From Aquimonas sp044344935 (lineage in GTDB: Bacteria; Pseudomonadota; Gammaproteobacteria; Xanthomonadales; Xanthomonadaceae), in contig JBIJCA010000295.1 of the NCBI GenBank assembly GCA_044344935.1, positions 1 through 5,548 on the forward strand: 5,548 nucleotides of DNA. Reading direction: 5' to 3'. Of the stretch, positions 1-5,548 are shown piece by piece. Numbering within the stretch: the first letter of the stretch is position 1; the number at the start of each line of letters is the position of its first letter. Made by a program: the position numbers and the translations under genes. Below the pieces are notes generated by a model that was not told the DNA's origin, did not search any database, and saw only the letters and a program-made list of their open reading frames with translations.

Positions 1-618
1 GTAGGCCCATTCAATACCGAGCGTCTGCGGGGTCAACCCGTCGCGGGCATTCCACTCGTCCTTCTTCATACGCTGCCGGCCGGAGGCGGCATGCGGATGC
101 ACCGCGTAACGCACGGTGGGACGCACCACTGCCCAGCGCTGGCCCGGCTGGAAATCCGCGCCGCGGGCGTACACCACTTGTCCCGAAGCTCCGCGCAGCC
201 GGTTTTCCTCGATGGCGAGCACGTAGGGAAGGCCCTTGGGTTCCTCGTCGAGCACACGCATGCGCTTGAGGAAGGACTCCACTTCATTCAGGGGAATCGT
301 CCGGATCGCGTCATCGCCGTCGCGCCGGATCTTCGGGTCTATCCGGTTGACCCCGAGCACCGGACGACCATCCAGATAAGCGAGGCTGATCACGTCGCCC
401 GGGTAGATCAGGTGGGGGTTCTCGATCTGCGGGTTGGCCTGCCAGATCTCGGGCCACAGCCATGGCTGCTTGAGGAAGCGACCCGCGATGTCCCACAGGG
501 TGTCGCCCCTCTTCACCACGTAGGTGTCAGGATGGTCTTCGCGCAACTGCTGAGCTGCCACGCAAGTGGCGAAGGTCAGCACGGCGACGGCGAAAACTGA
601 AAGGAGTTTTTTAAGCAT
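1..618 (-). CDS. tsaP: LysM-domain secreted protein, TsaP-like (3' part outside window)
   Basis: This is the first 206 codons of a minus-strand gene that runs off the left edge; there is no stop in the window. Residues 1-24 form a Sec signal peptide (MLKKLL, then a hydrophobic stretch), with cleavage likely after VAA. The cysteine at residue 19 is not in a lipobox. Residues 33-79 are a LysM peptidoglycan-binding domain: it starts YVVKRGDTLWDIA, contains a WxPEIWQANPQI core and ends LIYPGDVISL. The remainder (about 80-206, including YVLAIEENRLRG) resembles the linker and C-terminal region of TsaP/PA0020-type proteins. In that family the protein binds peptidoglycan and helps anchor the type IV pilus secretin PilQ in the periplasm. 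Its position divergent from def-fmt-rsmB matches PA0020 in Pseudomonas, where dprA follows; that downstream gene is not visible here. An ATG at 627-625 is in frame directly after a TAG stop, so translation begins at 627 or 618. I chose 618 because it gives the shorter, canonical signal peptide. LysM is certain; TsaP is inference from similarity and context. Confidence 0.85.
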   Translation of the reverse strand, partial: MLKKLLSVFAVAVLTFATCVAAQQLREDHPDTYVVKRGDTLWDIAGRFLKQPWLWPEIWQANPQIENPHLIYPGDVISLAYLDGRPVLGVNRIDPKIRRDGDDAIRTIPLNEVESFLKRMRVLDEEPKGLPYVLAIEENRLRGASGQVVYARGADFQPGQRWAVVRPTVRYAVHPHAASGRQRMKKDEWNARDGLTPQTLGIEWAY

Positions 619-657
619 GGCGGCCATCTACCTGATTTACCAAGCAGGTTTCGCTGC

Positions 658-686
658 ACTATAGCGTAAAGATTTGTGGATTAGAA
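658..686 (-). promoter_or_regulatory. Putative sigma70 promoter for the LysM gene
   Basis: Read on the minus strand, TATAGT (663-658) is a good -10 hexamer. TTCTAA (686-681), 17 bases upstream, is a partial -35 hexamer matching three of six consensus positions. Transcription would begin near 651, leaving a leader of about 33 bases before the ATG at 618. The stretch is visibly more AT-rich than its surroundings. The call rests on sequence only. Confidence 0.45.
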
Positions 687-761
687 ACGGTTCAGGTTCA
701 CACATTCGACGCCTGACCCTGGCCGCGAACGGCCTCTGGCGCGTGGTGTTCAGCGCATCGC

Positions 762-770
762 TGGTATATT
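762..770 (+). promoter_or_regulatory. Putative extended -10 promoter for def operon
   Basis: TGGTATATT contains the TGn extension followed by TATATT at 765-770, close to the TATAAT consensus. No convincing -35 hexamer lies 16-18 bases upstream, which is compatible with an extended -10 promoter. A start near 777 would give a leader of about 44 bases before the def ATG at 821. No other good plus-strand promoter was seen between 619 and 820, so this may drive the whole rightward operon. Confidence 0.4.
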
Positions 771-820
771 TCATCGCCTTCCACCTTGATTGCCGGCGCG
801 CGTGCGCCCAGGTTGCGGCT

Positions 821-1330
821 ATGGCCACTCTTCCGATTCTCGAATTTCCCGATCCGCGCCTTCGCACGCGCGCGCGCGAGGTGGTGCCAGCCGATTTCAC
901 GCCGGTGCTGCAGCAGCTGATCGACGACATGTTTGAGACCATGTACGAGGCGCCGGGCATCGGCCTCGCAGCAACCCAAGTCGATCACCACCTGCGCTTC
1001 ATGGTGATGGATGTGAGCGAGGACAAATCGGCGCCGCGGGTGTTCATCAACCCGCAGATCGTCGAAAGCGATGGCCATCAGGTCTACCAGGAAGGGTGCC
1101 TGTCGGTACCGGGAATTTTCGCTGACGTCACCCGCGCAAACCAGATCACGGTCCGCGCCATGGACCGCCACGGCAAGCCCTTCGATCTCAAGGCCGACGG
1201 CCTGCTGGCGGTGTGTATCCAGCATGAGATGGACCATCTCGACGGCAAGGTGTTCGTCGACTACCTCTCGCCGCTGAAGCGCGATCTGGTGCGCAAGAAG
1301 CTGGCCAAGCAGCGCCGCGGCGCGTCCTGA
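821..1330 (+). CDS. def: Peptide deformylase
   Basis: The 169-residue protein removes the N-formyl group from the starting methionine of nascent polypeptides at the ribosome exit, a metal (Fe2+) dependent reaction in the cytoplasm. All three family motifs are present: GIGLAATQ at 46-53, EGCLSVP at 91-97 with metal ligand Cys93, and QHEMDHLDG at 134-142 with ligands His135 and His139 and catalytic Glu136. The length equals that of the E. coli enzyme and the whole protein aligns with it by eye (MFETMY, DGKPF-like and DYLSPLK blocks). The frame is open back to 674, but the ATG at 821 fits the family N-terminus (MATLPILEFPDPRLR) and has an AGG (810-812) eight bases upstream. It is the first gene of the rightward operon and is followed after 44 bases by fmt, its partner in the formylation cycle. 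A short CG repeat (867-878) encodes part of an Arg/Ala-rich segment. Function is essentially certain. Confidence 0.97.
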   Translation: MATLPILEFPDPRLRTRAREVVPADFTPVLQQLIDDMFETMYEAPGIGLAATQVDHHLRFMVMDVSEDKSAPRVFINPQIVESDGHQVYQEGCLSVPGIFADVTRANQITVRAMDRHGKPFDLKADGLLAVCIQHEMDHLDGKVFVDYLSPLKRDLVRKKLAKQRRGAS

Positions 1331-1341
1331 TCGATCCTGCA

Positions 1342-1360
1342 GCGGGCGCGTCGCGCCCGC
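1342..1360 (+). promoter_or_regulatory. GC-rich hairpin between def and fmt
   Basis: GCGGGCGCG and CGCGCCCGC are perfect 9-base inverted arms separated by a single T; in RNA this gives at least an 8-bp stem with a 3-base loop. No run of T follows, so it does not look like an intrinsic terminator. The 3' arm directly touches the fmt Shine-Dalgarno sequence GGAG (1361-1364). It could affect fmt translation or protect the processed mRNA; the structure is seen, the role is inferred. Confidence 0.5.
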
Positions 1361-1374
1361 GGAGACTCCGCCAG

Positions 1375-2310
1375 ATGATGAAGCCCCTGCGCTTGGTGTT
1401 CGCGGGAACACCCGAGTTTTCCGTGCCTCCGCTGGAGCTCCTTCTCGACGGGCCAGACGGAGTGCTGGCGGTGTATACCCAGCCCGATCGTCCCGCCGGT
1501 CGCGGCCGCCAGTTGCAGCCCAGCCCGGTCAAACAGCGCGCGCTCGTGGCCGGCGTCGAAGTGCGGCAGCCCGTCGATTTCAAGAGTGTCGACGAACGCG
1601 AACGCTTGGCGGCATTGCAACCGGATCTGCTGATCGTGGTCGCCTACGGCCTGATACTGCCGCAGAAGGTGTTGGACATTCCGCGCCTTGGCTGCTGGAA
1701 CCTGCACGCCTCGATGCTGCCGCGTTGGCGCGGCGCTGCGCCCATCCAGCGCGCCCTTGAGGCCGGCGATGCCGAAACCGGCGTCGGCCTGATGCAGATG
1801 GAGCGCGGGCTCGACACCGGCCCCGTCCTGCTTGAGCGCCGCACTCCGATCGCGCTGGATGACACCGGCGGCAGCCTGCATGACCGGCTCGCCCGTGTCG
1901 GTGCCGAAGTGTTGAAGGATGGGTTGATGAAGCTGCGCGCAGGGGAGCCCCTGATCGCCCAGTCGCAGCCGGCCGAGGGTGTCTGCTACGCGCACAAGCT
2001 CGACAAGTCGGAAGCACGTCTCGATTTCTCTCTGCCAGCCGTGCTGCTGGAACGCCGCATTCGCGCCTTCAACCCGTGGCCGGTCTGCGACTGCGAGCTG
2101 GCCGGTGAGCGTCTTCGCGTACATGCGGCCCAGGCGCTGCCGGGTCACGCTGGCGCGCCTTACGGGCGTGTGCTCGCAGCCACCGCCGCCGGCATCGATA
2201 TCGCGTGCGGCGAGGGCATCCTGCGGTTGACTCGCGTGCAGCGCGAGGGCGGACGCGACCAGCCCGTCGCCGCGTATCTGAACGCGCGGCGCACGCCGCT
2301 TGCGTCATGA
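1375..2310 (+). CDS. fmt: Methionyl-tRNA formyltransferase
   Basis: The 311-residue enzyme transfers a formyl group from 10-formyltetrahydrofolate to the amino group of initiator Met-tRNA in the cytoplasm. Residues 5-200 form the formyltransferase (GART-like) domain: LVFAGTPEFSVPPL at 7-20, the PAGRGRQLQPSPVK tRNA-contact loop at 40-53, AYGLILP at 90-96, and the signature NLHASMLPRWRGAAPIQR at 109-126. The family catalytic triad is present as Asn109, His111 and Asp147 (in GLDTGPVL). Residues of about 205-311 are the C-terminal tRNA-binding domain, with RIRAFNPWP in its usual place. The length is close to the 315 residues of the E. coli protein. ATG codons stand at 1375 and 1378; the first is ten bases after GGAG (1361-1364) and is preferred. 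The stop overlaps the rsmB start as ATGA, pointing to translational coupling. Nothing is missing or truncated. Confidence 0.97.
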   Translation: MMKPLRLVFAGTPEFSVPPLELLLDGPDGVLAVYTQPDRPAGRGRQLQPSPVKQRALVAGVEVRQPVDFKSVDERERLAALQPDLLIVVAYGLILPQKVLDIPRLGCWNLHASMLPRWRGAAPIQRALEAGDAETGVGLMQMERGLDTGPVLLERRTPIALDDTGGSLHDRLARVGAEVLKDGLMKLRAGEPLIAQSQPAEGVCYAHKLDKSEARLDFSLPAVLLERRIRAFNPWPVCDCELAGERLRVHAAQALPGHAGAPYGRVLAATAAGIDIACGEGILRLTRVQREGGRDQPVAAYLNARRTPLAS

Positions 2311-3662
2311 TCCGGCGCGAACCGGACGCCGCCGCGACAGCACGCGCTCCGCGGGCGCCGAAGGCCGGGACGGCCGTACCGGGCGCTCTTGCACGCGCCA
2401 CCGCGACGCGGGTTCTCGCCGAGGTGACGGCCGGGCGTTCGCTGAAGGCCGTGCTGGGCCAGCGTCTGCCGTCGCTGCGCGACAGCCGCGACCGCGCGCT
2501 CTGCGAAGCGCTCTGCCATGCCGCCTTGCGCAGGCGCGCGCGTGATGCGGCCCTGCTCGAAGCGCTGCTCGACAAGCCGCTTCCTGCGGCGGCCCGCAAT
2601 GTCGCTCTGCTGTTGGCGATCGGTTTTGCCCAACTCGAACAGCTTGGCCTGCCCGAGCATGCGGCAGTGGCGTCCACCGCCGAAGCCGCACGCGTGCTCG
2701 GCTTTCCGCGGCATGTCGGTCTGGTCAACGCGATCCTCAGGCGGTTTCTGCGCGAGCGCGCGCAGCTGCCTGCCGGCAGCCCGCTGACTCAGGCGCGGAA
2801 CGCGCATCCCGCCTGGCTGCTGGAAGCGCTGCAGCGCGACTGGCGCGAGGATGTCGATGCTCTGCTTCTGGCCAACCTGCAGCAGGCGCCCCTGTGGCTG
2901 CGCGCACGGGGCGGCGAGCGCGGTGCGGCCGAACTGGCAAATGACTTCGCCGAAGCCGGGGTCGAAGTCGCTCGCCTGGAGGGCAGCGCTTTGGCCCTTA
3001 CTGCAGGCGGCGATCCGACACGCCTGCCGGGCTTCGCCCGCGGGCGCTTCGCCGTGCAGGACATCGCCGCCCAGGGCGCGGCGGCCGCCCTTGATGCACG
3101 GGGCGGTCAGCGCGTGCTGGACGCATGCGCGGCACCCGGGGGCAAGGCTGCGCAGATCGCCGAGACCGGCGCGCAACTGCTGGCCCTGGACAGCGATGCG
3201 CAGCGACTCGAGCGGGTTCGCCAGACATTCGATCGATTCGGGCTCAGCGCCGAACTTCGCGTCGCCGATGCGGCGCGCCCGCAGGACTGGTGGGACGGAC
3301 GCCCGTTCGAGCGCATCCTGCTGGACGCGCCCTGCAGTGCAACCGGAGTGATCCGGCGCCAGCCGGACATCCTGCTGCACCGCCGCGCGGAAGACATCCC
3401 TGCGCTGGCCGCGCAGCAGGCACGCCTGCTGCGCGCGTTGTGGCCTTTGCTGGCCCGGGGCGGCCGCTTAGTCTATGCGACCTGCTCCGTGCTGAAAGAC
3501 GAGAACGAGCGCCAGATCGATGCCTTCCTCGCGGCCCATCCCGACGCCCAGGCGCTGCCGCTGGACTCGCGCTTCGGTCGGCCCAGCGGTGGCGGCCATC
3601 AACGTCTTGCCGGCGAGGGTGAAGGCGATGGCTTCTTTCTCGCCTTGCTGGGCAAAGTCTGA
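2307..3662 (+). CDS. rsmB: 16S rRNA (cytosine(967)-C5)-methyltransferase
   Basis: The 451-residue SAM-dependent enzyme methylates C967 of 16S rRNA in the small ribosomal subunit. Residues of about 26-155 are a NusB-like RNA-binding domain (ALARATATRVLAEV, GFPRHVGLVNAILRRF). Residues of about 165-450 are the RsmB/NOP2-type catalytic domain. Motif I, which binds SAM, is DACAAPGGK at 272-280; motif IV is LDAPCSATG with Cys343, the cysteine that helps release product; motif VI is YATCSVLKDEN with Cys393, the nucleophile that attacks the base. The C-terminal GDGFFLALL block is typical of the family. The start is ATG 2307, overlapping the fmt stop. It has no clear ribosome-binding site of its own, which fits coupling. 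An in-frame GTG at 2205 would lie deep inside fmt and is unlikely. The first 25 residues are Ala/Arg/Pro-rich and poorly conserved in appearance. The protein is somewhat longer than the 429-residue E. coli RsmB, mainly through this leader. Confidence 0.96.
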   Translation: MIRREPDAAATARAPRAPKAGTAVPGALARATATRVLAEVTAGRSLKAVLGQRLPSLRDSRDRALCEALCHAALRRRARDAALLEALLDKPLPAAARNVALLLAIGFAQLEQLGLPEHAAVASTAEAARVLGFPRHVGLVNAILRRFLRERAQLPAGSPLTQARNAHPAWLLEALQRDWREDVDALLLANLQQAPLWLRARGGERGAAELANDFAEAGVEVARLEGSALALTAGGDPTRLPGFARGRFAVQDIAAQGAAAALDARGGQRVLDACAAPGGKAAQIAETGAQLLALDSDAQRLERVRQTFDRFGLSAELRVADAARPQDWWDGRPFERILLDAPCSATGVIRRQPDILLHRRAEDIPALAAQQARLLRALWPLLARGGRLVYATCSVLKDENERQIDAFLAAHPDAQALPLDSRFGRPSGGGHQRLAGEGEGDGFFLALLGKV

Positions 3663-4185
3663 GCCTTTGCGCGCCTCACTCACGGCCTTGACCTTACTGC
3701 TGCTGGGCGCGTGCAGCGGCAGTGATGCGCCGCGCGCCGTGATTGAGGAGATCCGGCCGCTGCAGCGCGGAGCGCTGTTGCAGCTTGAGGTGCAGCAGCG
3801 GCTGGACTTCCAACCGAACATGCTGGACGCGCTCTCGAACGGTATCGGCCTGCGCCTCGACTACCGCATCGACTACTGCCGCCCCGCTCAGCGGACGCTG
3901 CGCAGTCTCTGGCTGCGCTACTACCCGCTGGCCAATGAGTTCGAGATGCGCTGGGAGGGCGAACCACATGGCCGACGCTTCGCCCGACGCGGTGCCCTGC
4001 TGGCAGCCTTGGATCAGGTCCGCATCGAGCTCCCGGACGCAGCGGCTGGCTGCGAACTGGCGCTGCGCGTGCAGCTGGAGCGCTCAGCCCTGCCGGCGCC
4101 CCTGCGTTTTCCCGCGCTGATCGGCCTGCAGGACTGGCGGCTTGCATCGGCGCCCTTCCGAATGCCCGAGCGGAGCGCACCGTGA
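3628..4185 (+). CDS. DUF4390 lipoprotein of unknown function
   Basis: The product (185 residues from ATG 3628, 172 from TTG 3667) is a DUF4390-type protein, a family without known function often found between rsmB and ntrY. The sequence has a hydrophobic segment ending LLLLGAC, a clear lipobox, so it is probably a lipoprotein. Serine follows the cysteine, which under the Lol rule favours the outer membrane. Family-like blocks follow: LDALSNGIGLRLDYRIDY, LWLRYYPLANEFEMRW, a segment on GALLAALDQVRIELP, and the end block RSALPAPLRFPALIGLQDW. Two further cysteines (codons at 3877 and 4051) could form a disulphide. The start is uncertain. ATG 3628 has GAGGG (3615-3619) eight bases upstream and lies inside the rsmB 3' end. 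TTG 3667 falls just after the rsmB stop and gives a textbook short lipoprotein signal (MRASLTALTLLLLGAC), but has no obvious ribosome-binding site. Its stop overlaps the kinase start, so a link to the kinase is plausible but unproven. Confidence 0.8.
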   Translation: MASFSPCWAKSEPLRASLTALTLLLLGACSGSDAPRAVIEEIRPLQRGALLQLEVQQRLDFQPNMLDALSNGIGLRLDYRIDYCRPAQRTLRSLWLRYYPLANEFEMRWEGEPHGRRFARRGALLAALDQVRIELPDAAAGCELALRVQLERSALPAPLRFPALIGLQDWRLASAPFRMPERSAP

Positions 4186-5548
4186 ATCACGAGCCCGCTC
4201 GAAGCTGGCTGCACCTGCCGCGTCGTGCCGGCGCCCTGCTGCTGGCGCTCGGAGTGCTGGCCCTGGTGTTTTCAGCGCTCTACCTGGCTGCAAGCGCCGA
4301 GGGGCTCGGCGTGCGCTACGCCGCCTTGTACCCGTGGGTGTTCTTGGCTGCGGGTGGAGCCGTACTGGTACTTGCGCTGGCGATCGCTGGCCGCCTGCTC
4401 AAGCTGCGGCGCCAGCTCAAGTCCGGCGAACCAGGCGCGCGCCTGACGCGCCGGCTGCTGGTGCTTCTGCTTGCACTGTCGCTCCCGCCGGTTCTGCTGG
4501 TGTTCGCTTTTGGTGCGCGCTTCGTGGGCGCCAGCGTCGACAGCTGGCTGCGCGCGAACACGGTCGAAGCCATGGACAGCGCGCTGGAGCTTGCCAGGCT
4601 GCAGATGGACGATCGACGCAACGACGCGCTGGCGCGCGCTGCGCGTGCGCTGCAGCAGCTGCGGGAAGACCGCTTCGACCTGGCGGCCGCCGTAGAGCAA
4701 TCGCTTGACGATGTGGGCGCGCAGCAGATCGCTCTGTTCGGTGACGATGGTCGCATCCACCACATTGCTGCCGCCGCACCTGCCCTGCTGCTGCCGGCGC
4801 CGCCGGACGAAGATGCGCTGTCGGCCTTGGCCGCACGCGGTCGTCTTGTCGATCAGGTTCGACTGGCCGACAGCGACTACCTGCGGGTGCTGCAGAGCAC
4901 CGATTTCGAGCGAGGACACGTCCTGCAGCTGCTCTTCGCCCTGCCGCCACGACTGGTGGAGCTCAGCGCGAAAGTGGAATCAGCCGCTTTCGGCACGCGC
5001 CAGGCGCTGTTCCTGCGCGACTCGCTGAAACTGGTGTTCGTGCTGATCCTGAGCCTGGTCACGCTGCTTTCGGTGTTCCTGGCGGTTCTGATCGCTTTCG
5101 ACGTCGCGCGTCGACTGGTGTCGCCCATCGGCCGACTCGCCGCGGCCACGCGGGCAGTGGCCGCTGGACGCCTGGAGCCGGTGGAAGTACCTGCCCGTGG
5201 CGACGAACTGGGCTTTCTGGTCGAGAGCTTCAACCGGATGACGGCGGATCTGGCCGCCAGCCGTGAACGCGCTGCCGCCAGCGCCGCAGAAACCGAGCGA
5301 CAGCGCGCGTTTCTGGAAACGGTGCTGGCGCGGCTGTCCTCGGCGGTGCTGGTGATCGACCCGGACGGACGACTGAGCGGGGCCAATGCGGCGGCAGCGG
5401 ATCTGGCCGAGTTGCCTGTCGCAACCCTGGCCGGCACGACCCTCACCGCGTTTGGGAAACAGTGCCCGCGGCTGTCGGCTCTGGTCCAGCTGGCGCAGGT
5501 GAGGCTTCGCGAAGGTGCACCCGAATGGCGCGAGGAGCTCGCCCTGGA
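4182..5548 (+). CDS. ntrY: NtrY-like sensor histidine kinase, N-terminal part (cut by window end)
   Basis: The first 455 codons of an inner-membrane sensor kinase are present. The order of parts is visible: TM1 about 17-38, TM2 about 50-70, TM3 about 91-112, a roughly 170-residue extracytoplasmic sensor region, TM4 about 284-306, a HAMP domain at 307-359 (conserved Pro315 in VSPIGRL; GDELGFLVESFNRM at 340-353), a short Ala/Glu/Arg helical linker, and the start of a PAS domain near 376 (LETVLARLSSAVLVIDPDG). The phosphorylated-histidine and ATP-binding domains fall beyond the edge, so kinase activity is inferred from architecture. NtrY proteins pass signals to the regulator NtrX, tied in various bacteria to nitrogen metabolism, redox state or envelope functions; which applies here cannot be told. 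The start is GTG 4182, overlapping the upstream stop as GTGA, with GGAG (4172-4175) six bases before it. The four-TM plus HAMP plus PAS layout after rsmB and DUF4390 is what suggests NtrY rather than another kinase. Confidence 0.85.
   Translation, partial: MNHEPARSWLHLPRRAGALLLALGVLALVFSALYLAASAEGLGVRYAALYPWVFLAAGGAVLVLALAIAGRLLKLRRQLKSGEPGARLTRRLLVLLLALSLPPVLLVFAFGARFVGASVDSWLRANTVEAMDSALELARLQMDDRRNDALARAARALQQLREDRFDLAAAVEQSLDDVGAQQIALFGDDGRIHHIAAAAPALLLPAPPDEDALSALAARGRLVDQVRLADSDYLRVLQSTDFERGHVLQLLFALPPRLVELSAKVESAAFGTRQALFLRDSLKLVFVLILSLVTLLSVFLAVLIAFDVARRLVSPIGRLAAATRAVAAGRLEPVEVPARGDELGFLVESFNRMTADLAASRERAAASAAETERQRAFLETVLARLSSAVLVIDPDGRLSGANAAAADLAELPVATLAGTTLTAFGKQCPRLSALVQLAQVRLREGAPEWREELAL

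Larger units (their letters stand above)
619..820. other. Divergent intergenic control region
   Basis: About 200 bases separate the LysM gene from def. The region carries one promoter candidate for each direction, with -10 elements about 100 bases apart, so independent or mutually influencing expression is possible. The plus frame happens to stay open from 674 into def. The part upstream of 821 is treated as non-coding because the best def promoter lies inside it and peptide deformylases do not carry such a leader. A small GC-only stem (795-799 with 804-808) sits just before the def ribosome-binding site. No riboswitch or clear operator was recognised. Confidence 0.6.

Noticed and set aside
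91..600. 169-codon open frame on the plus strand opposite the LysM gene
   Set aside because: The minus strand carries a signal peptide and a textbook LysM domain; the plus-strand translation is His/Val-rich shadow without recognisable motifs.
674..820. 49-residue in-frame N-terminal extension of peptide deformylase with a hydrophobic stretch
   Set aside because: It contains the best def promoter candidate, has no counterpart in the family, and ATG 821 has its own ribosome-binding site and gives the usual 169-residue length.
1342..1364. Intrinsic terminator after def
   Set aside because: The stem is strong but no T run follows, and fmt starts only a few bases later in an evidently joint operon.
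698..1411. 237-codon open frame on the minus strand opposite def
   Set aside because: It is antisense to an intact peptide deformylase and spans the def promoter region and the fmt start, with no domain of its own.
1261..2148. 295-codon open frame on the minus strand opposite fmt
   Set aside because: The plus strand is clearly fmt with all catalytic residues; the antisense product has no family features and is a GC-driven shadow.
2160..3380. 406-codon open frame on the minus strand opposite rsmB
   Set aside because: It lies antisense to a gene with complete RsmB motifs, its translation shows no recognisable domain, and long antisense frames are expected at this GC content.
4142..4708. 188-codon open frame on the plus strand overlapping the kinase
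   Set aside because: It is in a different frame from the kinase, whose TM segments and later HAMP domain run continuously from 4182; the translation is Arg/Ala/Gly-rich noise.
1..5548. Mobile element, CRISPR array, toxin-antitoxin or defence system
   Set aside because: Every stretch is explained by conserved housekeeping or envelope genes in a familiar order; no transposase, direct-repeat array, attachment site or change in base composition was seen.

Overview
The window is a GC-rich, densely coding stretch from a Gram-negative bacterium. The gene order (a LysM/TsaP-like gene divergent from def-fmt-rsmB, followed by a DUF4390 gene and an ntrY-type kinase) is the arrangement known from Gammaproteobacteria and Betaproteobacteria. 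A gammaproteobacterium of the Xanthomonadales/Lysobacterales type is my best guess, from memory of gene order; the species cannot be named. It reads as conserved chromosome. I see no insertion sequence, integrase, CRISPR array, tRNA, rRNA or phage gene.

Layout. Positions 1-618 (minus strand) hold the first 206 codons of a secreted LysM-domain protein resembling TsaP, the peptidoglycan-binding partner of the type IV pilus secretin; its 3' end lies left of the window. Positions 619-820 are a divergent control region with one plausible promoter on each strand. Rightward run def (821-1330, peptide deformylase), fmt (1375-2310, methionyl-tRNA formyltransferase), rsmB (2307-3662, 16S rRNA m5C967 methyltransferase), a DUF4390 lipoprotein gene (about 3628-4185) and the N-terminal 455 codons of an NtrY-like sensor histidine kinase (4182 to the window edge).

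The five rightward genes look like one transcription unit. The def-fmt gap is 44 bases and holds a strong GC hairpin. fmt/rsmB overlap as ATGA, the DUF4390 start lies in or just after the rsmB end, and DUF4390/ntrY overlap as GTGA. Def and Fmt form the formyl-methionine cycle: Fmt formylates initiator Met-tRNA and Def removes the formyl group from new proteins. RsmB modifies the small-subunit rRNA, so the front of the operon is translation-related. The back half is an envelope-facing signalling pair: a periplasmic lipoprotein of unknown function and a membrane sensor kinase whose HisKA/ATPase domains, and probably the partner regulator ntrX, lie beyond the right edge.

I found no previously undescribed system. 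The points most worth a second look are the DUF4390 lipoprotein coupled to the kinase, its ambiguous start, and the hairpin next to the fmt ribosome-binding site.
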